NCBI GenBank assembly: GCA_017440935.1
Contig: JAFSAO010000011.1
Location: forward strand, 1 to 64,000
From: Opitutales bacterium
Lineage (GTDB): Bacteria > Verrucomicrobiota > Verrucomicrobiia > Opitutales > UBA953
DNA: 64,000 bases
Reading direction: 5' to 3'
Each line of letters starts with the position of its first letter. The stretch's first letter is position 1. The notes under the pieces are model-generated. The model was not told the DNA's origin. It worked only from the letters and a program-made list of their open reading frames with translations, and did no database searches. This document shows positions 17,175-27,691 of the stretch, one piece after another. The position numbers were made by a program, and so were the translations under genes.

Positions 17175-19427
17175 TTAGTCTTTGATGCCGTGGAGAACGT
17201 TGATGGCGTTCCAGTCGGGATCGCGTCCGACGAAATCGCGGAAGAGTTGATCCGCGTCCGCAGTGTCGCCCTTTTCGAGGATTTTCTTGCGGAAATCCAT
17301 GCCCTTGTCGTAGTTGAGCGAACCGTCCGGATTGCGGAAGACGGAGAAGAACGCATCCGCTTCGAGTGCTTCCGCCCACTTGTAGGAATAGTAGCCAGAG
17401 GCGTAGCCGACCGGACTGCGGAAGAGGTGCGTGAAGCGGTTGAGATTCGTATTCGGCACAGGCGATTGTTTCCACGCAAAATCCTTCGTGACTTCAATGC
17501 CGATGTCGTTGAGTTTTTTCCCGCTTTTGAGCACGTCTTTGGCGTTCAGGTGCAGATACAGGTCCACGAAAGCAAAGCTCAGCTGACGCATTTGCTGGTA
17601 AGCGCCTTGGAACGTGCGCGCACGCGTCATTTTTTCGATGAGTTCGGCAGGGAGAGTTTCTCCGGTTTGGTAGTGGCGGGCAAACGTGTTAAGCACTTCC
17701 GGTTCCCAAACCCAATTTTCGTTGAGCTGGGAGGGAAGTTCGACAAAGTCCCACGCAACACTGGTGCCGTTAAGCGCGGGAACTTCGGCGTTCCCGAGCA
17801 GGTGGTGCATGAGGTGCCCGAACTCGTGGTAAATCGTGGTGACGTCGTAGTGCGTGAAGAGTGCGGGATCGTCGCCGATCGGCGCGGTCATATTGCCGCA
17901 AACAAGGCCGTAGTTAATTTCGCCGCGGGAACGGTCGCCGGCAAAGCAGGGATTCATCCATGCGCCGTTGCGCTTGGACGCGCGCGGGAACCAGTCGGTG
18001 TAGAAAATGCCGAGCTTCTTGCCTGTCGCCTTGTCGTAGAGCGAGTAGAATTTTACATCCGGATGCCAGACTTCGGTGACGCCTTCGGGCGCGGTTTTTC
18101 CGGAACCGGGTTCGATGTAAACGGATTTTTCTTCGACGATATCGACGTTGTAGAGGCGTTCGGTTAGCGCGAAAAGCCCGGACATGACTTCGTTTTCGGG
18201 GAAGTAGGGCTTAACGGCGTTGGAGTCAAACGCGTAGTTTGTGCGGCGCATTTTTTCCGTCCAAAACGCGAGATCCCACGGAGCGAAATCTCCGCCGTCA
18301 TACGCGGGATCGTTCTGTTTGCGGAAGTTTTTCAGTTCGGCGTATTCGCGGTCGAAAGCGTTTTTGGTTTGCGCATAGAGTTTTTGAACGAATTCGAGTG
18401 CGGTTTTTCCGTCTTTTGCCATGCGGCGTTTGAGCAACAAATCCGGGAAATTCTTTTCGCCGAGAATTTCGGCTTCGCGTTGGCGGAGCTCGAGAATGCG
18501 GAGCATATTTTGCGAATTGTCAAATTCGCCGCCGATGCAAATTTTGTCCGTCGCTTCCCAGATTTCTTTACGGAGCGCTTCGTTTTCGAGAAATTTCAGT
18601 GCCGGACCGTAGGACGTTTGCTGAAGCGTGAAGAGCCATGCGGGTTTTTCGTCGGTCGCCAAACCAGCTTTTTTTGCCGCGTCGAGAGCCGCATCTTTGT
18701 TCGCCTGCGGGAGTCCGGCGAGAAGGGCTTCGTCGGTAACAAGTTTTTTCCACGCGTTGGTTGCGTCCAATACGTTTTGCGAAAACTTTTGCGTAATGGT
18801 CGTGAGTTCCTTGGCGATTTCCGTGAGCTCGCGTTTTTTATCGGCGGGAAGGTCTGCGCCGCCGTCGCGGAAGCTGTCGCAAACTTTTTTCAGATAACGT
18901 GCTTTTTGCGGCGGAAGGTTTTTGGCTTCCTCGGTTTCGGAGTAGGCTTTGATGACTTTCCAAAGGCGTTCGTCCAAGCCTGTTTTGGTTTCGTATTCGG
19001 AAACTTTCGGAAGGATTTCCGCGTAGGCTTTGCGGAATTCATCGGACATGCAAACGTTTTCGAGATGGGTAACTTTTCCCCAAACAAAGTCAAATTCCGA
19101 AGCGTTTTCCCAGAGCGCTCCGACGGTGTTTTCGTAAGTCAAAGCTCCGGGTTTATCCGTCGGAAGCGTAGCGATTTTGTCGATATTGGTGCGGGCACGT
19201 TCGAGCGCGATCGTCATATCGGGAACGATTTTGTCCGGCGTGAGCTGCGACCAGGCGATGTTCAGTGAAGGGTTCAGAAACGGGTGATTAACCCATTCGT
19301 TTTCGAGAGAGGCTCCGACGGTTTCGGTTTGTGCCGGTTCACAGGCGCTCGGCGTGGCGCAACACGCGGAGAAAAACGGCAAAAGAGCCAATCCGGAAAG
19401 AAGAATCAGGGTGTTTTTTGTATTCAT
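17175..19427 (-). CDS. M3-family oligopeptidase, predicted lipoprotein
   Basis: A 750-residue zinc metallopeptidase of the thimet/oligopeptidase A/Dcp family. The zinc site is HEFGHLMHHLLG around residue 535, and the C-terminal SPVGYASGYYSYKWAEALEADAF is the family's substrate-binding motif. The N-terminus is a signal peptide ending FFSAC, consistent with lipid modification, so the enzyme probably acts in the periplasm rather than the cytoplasm as OpdA does. It likely degrades short peptides, which fits with the POT importer and surface proteases in the window. OpdA and Dcp types cannot be separated with confidence here. Confidence 0.85.
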   Translation of the reverse strand: MNTKNTLILLSGLALLPFFSACCATPSACEPAQTETVGASLENEWVNHPFLNPSLNIAWSQLTPDKIVPDMTIALERARTNIDKIATLPTDKPGALTYENTVGALWENASEFDFVWGKVTHLENVCMSDEFRKAYAEILPKVSEYETKTGLDERLWKVIKAYSETEEAKNLPPQKARYLKKVCDSFRDGGADLPADKKRELTEIAKELTTITQKFSQNVLDATNAWKKLVTDEALLAGLPQANKDAALDAAKKAGLATDEKPAWLFTLQQTSYGPALKFLENEALRKEIWEATDKICIGGEFDNSQNMLRILELRQREAEILGEKNFPDLLLKRRMAKDGKTALEFVQKLYAQTKNAFDREYAELKNFRKQNDPAYDGGDFAPWDLAFWTEKMRRTNYAFDSNAVKPYFPENEVMSGLFALTERLYNVDIVEEKSVYIEPGSGKTAPEGVTEVWHPDVKFYSLYDKATGKKLGIFYTDWFPRASKRNGAWMNPCFAGDRSRGEINYGLVCGNMTAPIGDDPALFTHYDVTTIYHEFGHLMHHLLGNAEVPALNGTSVAWDFVELPSQLNENWVWEPEVLNTFARHYQTGETLPAELIEKMTRARTFQGAYQQMRQLSFAFVDLYLHLNAKDVLKSGKKLNDIGIEVTKDFAWKQSPVPNTNLNRFTHLFRSPVGYASGYYSYKWAEALEADAFFSVFRNPDGSLNYDKGMDFRKKILEKGDTADADQLFRDFVGRDPDWNAINVLHGIKD

Positions 19428-19595
19428 AATCGGAAAAAATTAAGAACAAAATCTTACCGTTTTGCTAAAGTTTTTAACAACTTAAAAATAGAAGTCTGCG
19501 GGAGGTTTTTTTCGTAAAAAAATCGTTCCCGCGGGAACGAAACTGTGATTCTATAAAGTTCCCACAGTTTTATATTTTTTTTTGAATTTGTTTAA

Positions 19596-19600
19596 TATGA
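19596..19600 (+). other. serA start choice
   Basis: The serA frame can start at TTG 19582 or ATG 19597. ATG 19597 begins MKKVLIPTKLDG, the normal N-terminus for the family. No SD site is visible ahead of either. The divergent region 19428-19596 also contains a palindromic pair of the dispersed motif near 19526 and, on the minus strand, TTGTTA-18-TAAGAT as a likely promoter for the M3 peptidase. Confidence 0.6.
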
Positions 19601-21168
19601 AGAAAGTCCTTATTCCGACGAAGCTCGACGGTGTCGCCTCCAAAACGCTTGCCGCGCAGGGCTACGAAGTGGTTCAGAATTCCGAAATTTCAATCGGGGA
19701 AATTGTCGTGTCTCATCCGGACGCGAACGTGCTCATCGTTCGTAGCGAAAAAGTAACTCCGGAAATCATCGACGCGTTGCCGAAATTGCGCCTTGTCGTG
19801 CGTGCCGGTGCGGGTTTTGACAATATCGACATCGTTTACGCCCGCAAAAAAAACATCGACGTGATGAATACTCCGGGCGCGAACGCCAACGGCGTTGCCG
19901 AAGAAGTGGTCGCGATGGTGCTTGCCGCGTTTCGCCACATCGTTCCCGCCGATGTTTCGACGCGTGCGGGACGTTGGGAAAAGAAAAAATTCATGGGGCG
20001 CGAGTTGACGAAAAAGACTGTCGGCATTGTCGGTCTCGGGAACATCGGGCGCTTGCTCGCGAAGCGGCTTCAGGGTTTTGAGCCGACGCTTCTCGGCTAC
20101 GACCACTTTCTTGCTAAGCAGCGTGCCATCAACATCGGCGTGCGCCCGGTTCCGCTCGAACAGATTTTTGAAGAATCTGATGTGATTTCGCTTCACGTTC
20201 CCGGCGGAGCTTCCACGCAAAAGATGATTTCCACGGATTTGCTTTCCCGCATGAAAGACGGCGCAATTTTGGTCAATTGCTCGCGCTACGGCGTAGTGGA
20301 CGAAGAAGCGCTTGCCGCGCTGAAGGCTTCGGGCAAGAAAATTCTCTACGCGACGGACGTTCATCCGAAAGACGCCGAAGGCGAAAAACCGTCAGTCGCT
20401 GTCGCGGATTTGATTCTCCCGCACCTCGGAGCAAGCACGAAGGAAGCGAATTTTAATGCGGCGAAGCGTGCAGCGGAGGAAACGATTGCGTATTTTGAAA
20501 ACGGCGACACGTCTTGCGTCGTCAATGCGGAAACGCCGCAGGGCTTGCACCCGATGCAACTCCGCCTTGCCCGGATGCTGGCGACGCTCGCCCGCCTCGT
20601 CAGCGGGAATCGCCCGATTCGCAAAGCGAACTGCACGTTCTCCGGAAGCCTTCGCGAATTCCGCAAATGGTTTACGCCGAAAATTCAGGAAGGCCTACTT
20701 CCGGAGTCGGAAAAAAATCTCGTTCCGCCTGCCGCCGAACTTTCGTTGCGGGAACACGGAATCGATTACAAAGCGTGTGAACCGCTCAGCGGGAACGTCG
20801 AGGAGGATTCGATTACGCTTGAAATCTTCACGGAAAGCTGCGGTCGTTACCACACGGCGAGCGTGCGCGGGATCGTCGCTGAAGACGTTCCGATTATTTC
20901 CCGTATCGACGGATTTAAAAGCCTTTACTTCGACTTGCGCGGGCACTTGCTTTTCGTGCGTTATACGGACCGACCGGGCGTTTTGGCACGCATCGCAAGT
21001 GTGCTCGGTGACGCGGAAATCAACATTGAAAATATTTCTGCGCCGATCGACCACGAGGTTGGCGAAACGCTCGCCGTTATCAAAACGAATAAGCCCGTTA
21101 CATCGGCTCAGGTTTCCGCGATTACGACACTCATCAAAGCGCTCGACGTGTTTGCGGTAACGCTTTGA
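19597..21168 (+). CDS. serA: D-3-phosphoglycerate dehydrogenase
   Basis: A 523-residue NAD-dependent dehydrogenase that starts serine synthesis. The Rossmann motif GIVGLGNIGRLLAKRL lies near residue 150, and catalytic Arg, Glu and His positions are in the expected strings (NCSRYG, HLGAST). The long form has an intervening domain (residues about 310-440) and a C-terminal ACT domain (FVRYTDRPGVLARIASVLGD), which usually mediates serine feedback. Together with glyA and fhs in this window it links 3-phosphoglycerate to serine, glycine and one-carbon units. Confidence 0.93.
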   Translation: MKKVLIPTKLDGVASKTLAAQGYEVVQNSEISIGEIVVSHPDANVLIVRSEKVTPEIIDALPKLRLVVRAGAGFDNIDIVYARKKNIDVMNTPGANANGVAEEVVAMVLAAFRHIVPADVSTRAGRWEKKKFMGRELTKKTVGIVGLGNIGRLLAKRLQGFEPTLLGYDHFLAKQRAINIGVRPVPLEQIFEESDVISLHVPGGASTQKMISTDLLSRMKDGAILVNCSRYGVVDEEALAALKASGKKILYATDVHPKDAEGEKPSVAVADLILPHLGASTKEANFNAAKRAAEETIAYFENGDTSCVVNAETPQGLHPMQLRLARMLATLARLVSGNRPIRKANCTFSGSLREFRKWFTPKIQEGLLPESEKNLVPPAAELSLREHGIDYKACEPLSGNVEEDSITLEIFTESCGRYHTASVRGIVAEDVPIISRIDGFKSLYFDLRGHLLFVRYTDRPGVLARIASVLGDAEINIENISAPIDHEVGETLAVIKTNKPVTSAQVSAITTLIKALDVFAVTL

Positions 21169-21175
21169 GAAGCGC

Positions 21176-21262
21176 AAGGCATCAGGCTTCAAGTATCAGG
21201 CAACGTGCTAAGATTTTTTCCGGAGGAAAAATTTTGAACTGAGTGCTTGATTCCTGATGTTT
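21176..21262. repeat. Intergenic hairpin repeat, CATCAGG/TCAAG type (copy 1)
   Basis: The element has CATCAGGCTTCAAG on the left, a central AAGATTTTTTCCGGAGGA arm that folds on AAAAATTTT, and CTTGATTCCTGATG on the right. A second copy is at 53053-53141. It lies between convergent serA and birA and may terminate both. Confidence 0.65.
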
Positions 21263-22079
21263 AGAGCTTTGTGCTCAAAGAGACATCTCCGGCGGAGAAT
21301 GCGTGAAGCGTTCCCGCCGTATCTTTTATTAGGATACGTCCCTGTTTGTCGATTCCGCAGGCGATTCCGAAAAGGCTCTCTCCTGCGAATGTAGCGGTAA
21401 CGTTTTTCCCTGCAAGATAATCAAATGCACTCCATTTTTCGTGAAGTGCGTTCGTGTGCGTTCCCGCGAGAAATTTTTCGTAAGCGTTTTCGAGAGCGAA
21501 AAGTAAATCGGCACAAACGCGGTTGATGTCGAGGGCGTTTCCGTCGCGTTCTTCCCGGAGCGAAGTTGCGAGTGCGCGGACTTCTTCCGGCAAATTTTTG
21601 CGGTCGAGGTTTACGTTTAGCCCGATTCCGAAAATGATGCCGCGCACGCGTTGTGTATCGAGATGCGCTTCCGTGAGCATTCCCGCCATTTTTTTCCCTC
21701 GGCAGAAAATGTCGTTCGGCCATTTGATATCTGCGGGAACGCCGAATTTTTCACGAAGCATTTCCGCGACGGCGAGACCGAGCCAGAGCGTGAAGTTGGC
21801 GAGGCGCGCAGGAGCGAGTGCCGGCGGGCGAAATCCGCAGGAAAGCAAAATGTTGCCGGGCGTGCTCGACCAACGGCGTCCGGGAACGCGCCCGCGCCCG
21901 GCGGTTTGTGTGTTGGCGATGAGCGCAAAATCTGTTGCACATTCGCCCGAAGCGAGCATTTTCGCGGCGTCCGAGTTGGTGCTTCCGGTTTCTTCGACGC
22001 AGAAAATGCGGAGTTTTGAGCCGACTTCCTTTTGTCGTTCGGCGAGCGTTCCCGCGTCGATTTTTTCTAAGAAAAACAT
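21261..22079 (-). CDS. birA: Biotin--protein ligase (monofunctional BirA)
   Basis: A 272-residue enzyme that activates biotin with ATP and attaches it to carboxylase biotin domains. The biotinyl-AMP loop appears as TAGRGRVPGRRWSS near residue 60, followed by KWPNDIF and GIGLNVN. There is no N-terminal winged helix, so it should not act as the biotin-operon repressor. It lies 15 bp downstream of sufT and is probably in the same transcript. Confidence 0.92.
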   Translation of the reverse strand: MFFLEKIDAGTLAERQKEVGSKLRIFCVEETGSTNSDAAKMLASGECATDFALIANTQTAGRGRVPGRRWSSTPGNILLSCGFRPPALAPARLANFTLWLGLAVAEMLREKFGVPADIKWPNDIFCRGKKMAGMLTEAHLDTQRVRGIIFGIGLNVNLDRKNLPEEVRALATSLREERDGNALDINRVCADLLFALENAYEKFLAGTHTNALHEKWSAFDYLAGKNVTATFAGESLFGIACGIDKQGRILIKDTAGTLHAFSAGDVSLSTKL

Positions 22080-22094
22080 TTCGGGCGTCGGCGT

Positions 22095-22688
22095 TTAAAT
22101 CAAGCCGAGTTCCATTTTCCCTTCTTCGGAAATCATGTCCTGCGTCCACGGCGGTTCCCAAACGATTTCGACGCGTGCTTCGTGAACGCCGGGAACGGAA
22201 AGGGCGCGGTTGCGCACGTCTTCGGCGATAACGGGCCCCATGCCGCAACCGGGCGCGGTGAGCGACATCGCGATTTGCGCGCACCAGCGGTCGTCCCCAA
22301 GCGGGAGAACTTCGAGCTTGTAGATGAGTCCGAGGTTGACGACATCGACGGGAATTTCCGGGTCGTAAACGTTGTGGAGCTGTGTCCAAATCGCGTCCGT
22401 GTCGGGCGCTCCCGCGTGTCCGGGATGTTCCGCCGTGCCGAACGAGCCGTAGGCGTTGGTTTCGCCTTTGGCGAGTTCTGCGGTTTCCGGCGCAGGTTCG
22501 TCCAACGCATCGTGGTCTTTCCCCAAAATGCGGAACATTCCGACGTCGCAAACCACCGTAAAGTTGCCGCCGAGGCGGTGCGTGATGTTGACTTTCGTTC
22601 CCGCAGGGAGAAGGGCGGAATCGCCGGACGGCACGACCGTGGCTTCCGTGTCGCGCTTCAAAATTCGATCATTGGACTGACTTATCAT
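22095..22688 (-). CDS. sufT: SufT-type Fe-S cluster assembly protein (MIP18/DUF59 domain)
   Basis: A 197-residue protein. The C-terminal half is a DUF59/MIP18 domain: VYDPEIPVDVVNLGLIYKLEV is the signature, and MSLTAPGCGMGPVIAEDV contains the conserved Cys. The N-terminal extension (PSGDSALLPAGTKVNITHRLGGNFTV region) is typical of SufT, which helps maturation of Fe-S proteins. I chose ATG 22688; the longer frame to 22805 would overlap the neighbouring gene. No suf operon is in the window. Confidence 0.85.
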   Translation of the reverse strand: MISQSNDRILKRDTEATVVPSGDSALLPAGTKVNITHRLGGNFTVVCDVGMFRILGKDHDALDEPAPETAELAKGETNAYGSFGTAEHPGHAGAPDTDAIWTQLHNVYDPEIPVDVVNLGLIYKLEVLPLGDDRWCAQIAMSLTAPGCGMGPVIAEDVRNRALSVPGVHEARVEIVWEPPWTQDMISEEGKMELGLI

Positions 22689-22764
22689 AAGACGTTCCCG
22701 CAAGTGTGAATCGCTTGCTTGTAAGAGTGAAGCGAATTTTGACGAAAAAATCAGAAAGAAAAAC

Positions 22765-24060
22765 TCACGCGAGTGCGAACCGGGCAATAAGGACCGCGTT
22801 TGCAAGAATCATCGCGCCGAAGCCGAGGCTGACGTATTTGCGAAACGGTCCCCGCCCGATGAAAAGCGCAATTGCAAATTTGACGATTGTGTTAGAGAGA
22901 ACGCCGACGAGAACTCCGAGAGTCGCAAGCCGGAACGCGAGACCGCCCGCTTCCGCCGCTTGATTGGAGAGCGACATCACGACTGCCGCCGTATCCGGAA
23001 TCCCGGAAAGGAAGCTCACGGCGAAGAAACCCGTTCCCGCGACTGAACCCGTTTCTTCAATCAGGAAAACAACGGCGGCGTAGAGCAATCCGAATTTCAG
23101 CGCCGAACCGAGGTCGAGCGGATTTTTGATCACGGGAACGTGACCTTCCGCTTTATTGTTGTGGCGAAACGCAACGGCGGCGCAGGCGGCAAGTCCGGCG
23201 ACGAGAAGCACGCACCACGGAATCAGCATGAAATTGCCGAGCGCAACATTCAGGACGAACATCAGCACGACGAGGCGCAAAACCATGGAGAGTTGCGCGA
23301 GCATAATGGCAACGGCGAAAGAACCGCCGTCCTCCGGTTCTTCCACACTGCGGCGGCTGAACGAGAGTGTGACCGCCGTGCTCGATGCCAAGCCGCCGAT
23401 AAGTCCCGTGACTGCCGCGCCTGCCTTCGCTCCGAGCCAGCGGATTGCGATGTAGCCGACAAAATTGACGCCGGTAATCAGCACGACCATTAGCCACGTG
23501 GAATACGGATTGATGATTCCCCACAAGGTTTGGTCGGGAACAAGAGGAAGCAAAATTCCCGTTAGGCAGGCAAATTGCAAGCCGGCTCGGATGTCCGTTC
23601 CCGTGATGGATGCGCTCCATTTATCCGTCCAGTTGCGGGAGCTGAGCGTGACGGCGATGACGATGGCGAGCATAACGGCATACTGCGCCATTTTCAGACC
23701 CATTAGAATTCCGACGGAGAACATCGCGAGCGAGGCGGCGGCAGTCGTCAGCCCGAAGCTCGCCTCGTAGGAGGATTGGTCGGACTCGCGCACGCGCTTT
23801 TTCCCGCGAATCAGAAAAGCGGCGGAGAAAAGCCCCAGCAGGCAGAACGTGGCGATGACGAAATGGCGGATTCCGAGTTTTTCAAATTGAATGGCAACGA
23901 ATCCGAGCACTGCCCAAAGCGCGAATGTGCGCATTCCCGCCGTCGTCGTTCCGCGCCACTGTCGCACGATGCCGACCAGTCCGCCGAGGCAGGCGGTCGC
24001 GAGTAACATCCAGCCGATTTCGGCAATCGGCAACTCTTCGGGCAAAATCGGGGTAGCCAT
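22765..24060 (-). CDS. MgtC/SapB-like DUF4010 integral membrane protein
   Basis: A 431-residue protein with about 12 hydrophobic segments. The N-terminal part (ATACLGGLVGIVRQWRG...GMRTFALWAVLG) matches the MgtC/SapB domain, and the C-terminal half (GLIGGLASSTAVTLSFSRRS) is the DUF4010 region that often follows it. The function is not established; MgtC proteins are linked to magnesium limitation and to control of the ATP synthase. It is read from a promoter shared back to back with the cyclophilin gene. Confidence 0.75.
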   Translation of the reverse strand: MATPILPEELPIAEIGWMLLATACLGGLVGIVRQWRGTTTAGMRTFALWAVLGFVAIQFEKLGIRHFVIATFCLLGLFSAAFLIRGKKRVRESDQSSYEASFGLTTAAASLAMFSVGILMGLKMAQYAVMLAIVIAVTLSSRNWTDKWSASITGTDIRAGLQFACLTGILLPLVPDQTLWGIINPYSTWLMVVLITGVNFVGYIAIRWLGAKAGAAVTGLIGGLASSTAVTLSFSRRSVEEPEDGGSFAVAIMLAQLSMVLRLVVLMFVLNVALGNFMLIPWCVLLVAGLAACAAVAFRHNNKAEGHVPVIKNPLDLGSALKFGLLYAAVVFLIEETGSVAGTGFFAVSFLSGIPDTAAVVMSLSNQAAEAGGLAFRLATLGVLVGVLSNTIVKFAIALFIGRGPFRKYVSLGFGAMILANAVLIARFALA

Positions 24061-24066
24061 GCGCGA

Positions 24067-24105
24067 ATTTTCGGAAAAAGCCCACGGGAACGCAAATTGA
24101 AATTT
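24067..24105 (-). promoter_or_regulatory. Promoter of the DUF4010 gene, extended -35, leaderless type
   Basis: Minus-strand block AAATTTCAATTTGCGT (24090-24105) ends in the -35 TTGCGT. GAAAAT (24067-24072) follows after 17 bases, and the ATG at 24060 is 6 nt beyond. Confidence 0.7.
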
Positions 24106-24124
24106 GGCGGAAACCTGTTAGAAT
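24097..24124 (+). promoter_or_regulatory. Leaderless-type promoter of the cyclophilin gene
   Basis: TTGAAA (24097-24102), 16-base spacer, TAGAAT (24119-24124), then 7 nt to the ATG at 24132. Its -35 lies inside the extended -35 block of the opposite promoter, so the two promoters overlap back to back. Confidence 0.65.
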
Positions 24125-24131
24125 CCCTCGC

Positions 24132-24782
24132 ATGATTTTCCCCAGATTTTTGAAAACGCTTCTTACGGGAACGCTGATTGCGGGTGTGCTGAGTCTTGCG
24201 GCGTGCCACTTTTTCCGGGAAGCGGAAGTCCAATCTCCACAAGAAAAACAACCCACAATGAATAAAGATATTAAAGAAGTCGCAGTTATCAATACGACGG
24301 AAGGCGCCATGGCGGTCGAGTTCTGGCCGGATGTCGCTCCCAAAACCGTTGAAAACTTCAAGAAACTCGCCAAGAGCGGTTTTTACAACGGAACCTGCTT
24401 TCACCGCATCATCAGCGGATTCATGATTCAGGGCGGTGATCCGAAAACGAAGGACAAAGCGCTTGAACACGAATGGGGAACGGGCGGTCCCGGTTACACC
24501 ATCAAGGCGGAATTTAACAAAAAACAACACGTTCGCGGCGTGCTTTCTATGGCGCGAGCGATGCATCCGGACAGCGCGGGAAGCCAGTTCTTTATTTGTC
24601 ACGGCGACGCGCGTTTCCTCGACGGGCAATACACGGCGTTCGGAAAAGTTGTTAAGGGGGACGATGTTCTGGAAAAAATCGCCACGACTCCGTGTGTTTC
24701 TTCCGGTCGCGAAAAAAGCAAACCGGTTAAACGCATTGAAATCACGGGCATTGATTTCGTTCCCGCTGATTCCGTGAAATAA
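24132..24782 (+). CDS. Cyclophilin-type peptidylprolyl isomerase, predicted lipoprotein
   Basis: A 216-residue protein with a lipoprotein signal peptide (LSLAAC, Cys about residue 25) and a cyclophilin domain. FHRIISGFMIQGGDP and SMARAMHPDSAGSQFFIC hold the active-site Arg and Gln residues. A periplasmic or outer-membrane-tethered prolyl isomerase would help folding of exported proteins. It stands alone, and its start is fixed by the promoter 7 nt upstream. Confidence 0.88.
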   Translation: MIFPRFLKTLLTGTLIAGVLSLAACHFFREAEVQSPQEKQPTMNKDIKEVAVINTTEGAMAVEFWPDVAPKTVENFKKLAKSGFYNGTCFHRIISGFMIQGGDPKTKDKALEHEWGTGGPGYTIKAEFNKKQHVRGVLSMARAMHPDSAGSQFFICHGDARFLDGQYTAFGKVVKGDDVLEKIATTPCVSSGREKSKPVKRIEITGIDFVPADSVK

Positions 24783-24810
24783 TTTTTTTGCGGAAGATAT
24801 CGAACAAACG

Positions 24811-24848
24811 CAAAACGCGTTCCCGAGAATTTACGGGAACGCGTTTTG
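24811..24848. terminator. 15-bp perfect hairpin made of an inverted motif pair
   Basis: CAAAACGCGTTCCCG (24811-24825) pairs without mismatch with 24834-24848 across an 8-base loop. It lies between the convergent cyclophilin and beta-propeller genes. Confidence 0.85.
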
Positions 24849-24871
24849 CGTTTGCTTTGAAACGTTTTTTT

Positions 24872-25768
24872 TTAGTCGATGTAGAGCTTTCGATCAATCA
24901 TCGCAGGAAGCCAGATTTCGTCGTCTTCGATGATGAAGTCTGCAGGACCGTTTGCGGGAATGCGCGTCGCGTTTTCGACTTCGCGTGTCCGCAGATTCAG
25001 CTTTTTCACGACACCGGGTTTGCCGTTTGCCGCCCAATCCGAGAAATACAAATAATCGGTTTCGTTGTCGAAAAGATCTTCTTCCTCACGGACAAGAATG
25101 CCGTCGTATTGTCCGGGAACGTTGTAGATAACGGTGACGGGGCGCGGACCGTTCCCGTGGAGCGGAACGGCTTTGATTTTCCCGGCGGGATTCCCGTTCG
25201 CGTCCGTCGCGTATTCGGCGATGTAGAGCACTCCGTTTTCGACATCTAAGCCGTTCGGCGCGTTCAGCGGTTCGGCTGTAACGACTTCTTCGTAAGTGCC
25301 GTTGCGCAAATTGACGCGGAAGATTTTGTTGATGTCCGTTGCGGAAACGTAAAGCCATCCGTCGGATTCCGCGAGGTCGTTCAGGTATTTCGTGCCTTCC
25401 TTGGAAAAGTCGATAACTTGCGTGACGGCTCCGATGTGCGGATTAATGCCGACGATGCGATCCACGTCCGCGACGTAGAGAATGTTATCTTCGATAACCG
25501 CACCTTTCGGGGCATCGAGTTTAACGCCCGGGAACGCGTTTGCGGAAAGAATTTTCCCGCGGGAATTGAGCGTGACGATGAAGCCGTCTCCGTCCTTGGC
25601 GTTCGGGGTCATCTGATTCCCGATGCAGGTGACATAGAAAACATCGTCGTCTTCAACGACGCTCTCCGGATGTCCGTTCAGCGGAATTTCCTTGGCGACG
25701 CAAGCAGGGAGGAGTGCCAGCGAAAAAAATACGGCAAGGACGTTGAGTAGGTTTTTGGTTTTTTTCAT
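24872..25768 (-). CDS. Beta-propeller lipoprotein, SMP-30/gluconolactonase-like
   Basis: A 298-residue protein with a lipobox (LALLPAC, Cys about residue 23) and repeated strands of the form VVEDDDVFYV, VIEDNILYVAD, DGWLYVSATD, DVENGVLYIAEY and DNETDYLYFSDW, spaced as blades of a beta-propeller. The pattern resembles SMP-30/gluconolactonase or NHL-type propellers. Acidic residues that could bind a metal are present, but I cannot assign a catalytic site. Probably anchored in the envelope; substrate unknown. Confidence 0.65.
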   Translation of the reverse strand: MKKTKNLLNVLAVFFSLALLPACVAKEIPLNGHPESVVEDDDVFYVTCIGNQMTPNAKDGDGFIVTLNSRGKILSANAFPGVKLDAPKGAVIEDNILYVADVDRIVGINPHIGAVTQVIDFSKEGTKYLNDLAESDGWLYVSATDINKIFRVNLRNGTYEEVVTAEPLNAPNGLDVENGVLYIAEYATDANGNPAGKIKAVPLHGNGPRPVTVIYNVPGQYDGILVREEEDLFDNETDYLYFSDWAANGKPGVVKKLNLRTREVENATRIPANGPADFIIEDDEIWLPAMIDRKLYID

Positions 25769-26997
<1,229 letters not shown>

Positions 26998-27013
26998 GCG
27001 GTAATTCTGCCTT

Positions 27014-27051
27014 AAAAAAAAGCGTTCCCGTTCGCGGGAACGCTTTTTTTA
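27014..27051 (+). terminator. gapA terminator with TTCG tetraloop
   Basis: AGCGTTCCCG (27021-27030) pairs perfectly with CGGGAACGCT (27035-27044) across a TTCG loop. A7 and T7 extend the stem. Both arms are the dispersed motif. Confidence 0.92.
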
Positions 27052-27127
27052 TTTCCCGGAAAAATAAATTTCTGTTTGCCCGCGGGAACGCGTGAACATT
27101 ACGCTAACAGTTGAGGATTTTTTAGAA

Positions 27128-27691
27128 ATGACGGAAGGACAAATTGATAGCGCTCAAGCGCGTTTGGATAAATTTCTTTCACAAACCCCGCAGGTGGACG
27201 AAACCGCCTATGTCGCACACGGCGCGATTTTGCTCGGAGCGGTCAAGATCGGTGCGAAAGCCAACGTTTGGCCCGGCGCAATTTTGCGTGCGGACATTGA
27301 GGAAATTGTCATCGGCGAAGGTTCGAGCATTCAGGACGGTGTTTGTATTCATTTGGCGGACGATTTGCCGACGGTTGTCGGGAAGTATGTTACCGTCGGG
27401 CATCGGGCGATGCTTCACGGGTGTAAAATCGGTGACGGTTGCCTGATCGGAATGAGTTCGACGATTCTCGACGGAGCGGAAATCGGTCCCGGATCGATCG
27501 TGGCGGCGGGGGCGGTTGTCCCGCCGCGAATGAAGGTTCCTGCGGGTTCGATGGTGGTCGGATGTCCGGCGAAAATTAAAAAAGAACTTACGCCGGAAGA
27601 ACAGGCGGGATTGCTTCTTTGGGCGGAAAAATATTTGGTGGTTTCTGCCGCTCACAAGGCGAAATACGGATCTCAAAAATTTGATACCTAA
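27128..27691 (+). CDS. Gamma-carbonic-anhydrase-family hexapeptide-repeat protein
   Basis: A 187-residue left-handed beta-helix protein. Hexapeptide turns run from VAHGAILLGAVKIG through GSIVAAGAVVPP. Candidate zinc ligands are the His in QDGVCIHL and the pair in VGHRAMLHGC. Many members of this family lack measured carbonic anhydrase activity, so the reaction is uncertain. I prefer ATG 27128; an in-frame GTG at 27092 would add 12 residues. The stop overlaps the next ATG (TAATG), so the two genes are coupled. Confidence 0.78.
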   Translation: MTEGQIDSAQARLDKFLSQTPQVDETAYVAHGAILLGAVKIGAKANVWPGAILRADIEEIVIGEGSSIQDGVCIHLADDLPTVVGKYVTVGHRAMLHGCKIGDGCLIGMSSTILDGAEIGPGSIVAAGAVVPPRMKVPAGSMVVGCPAKIKKELTPEEQAGLLLWAEKYLVVSAAHKAKYGSQKFDT

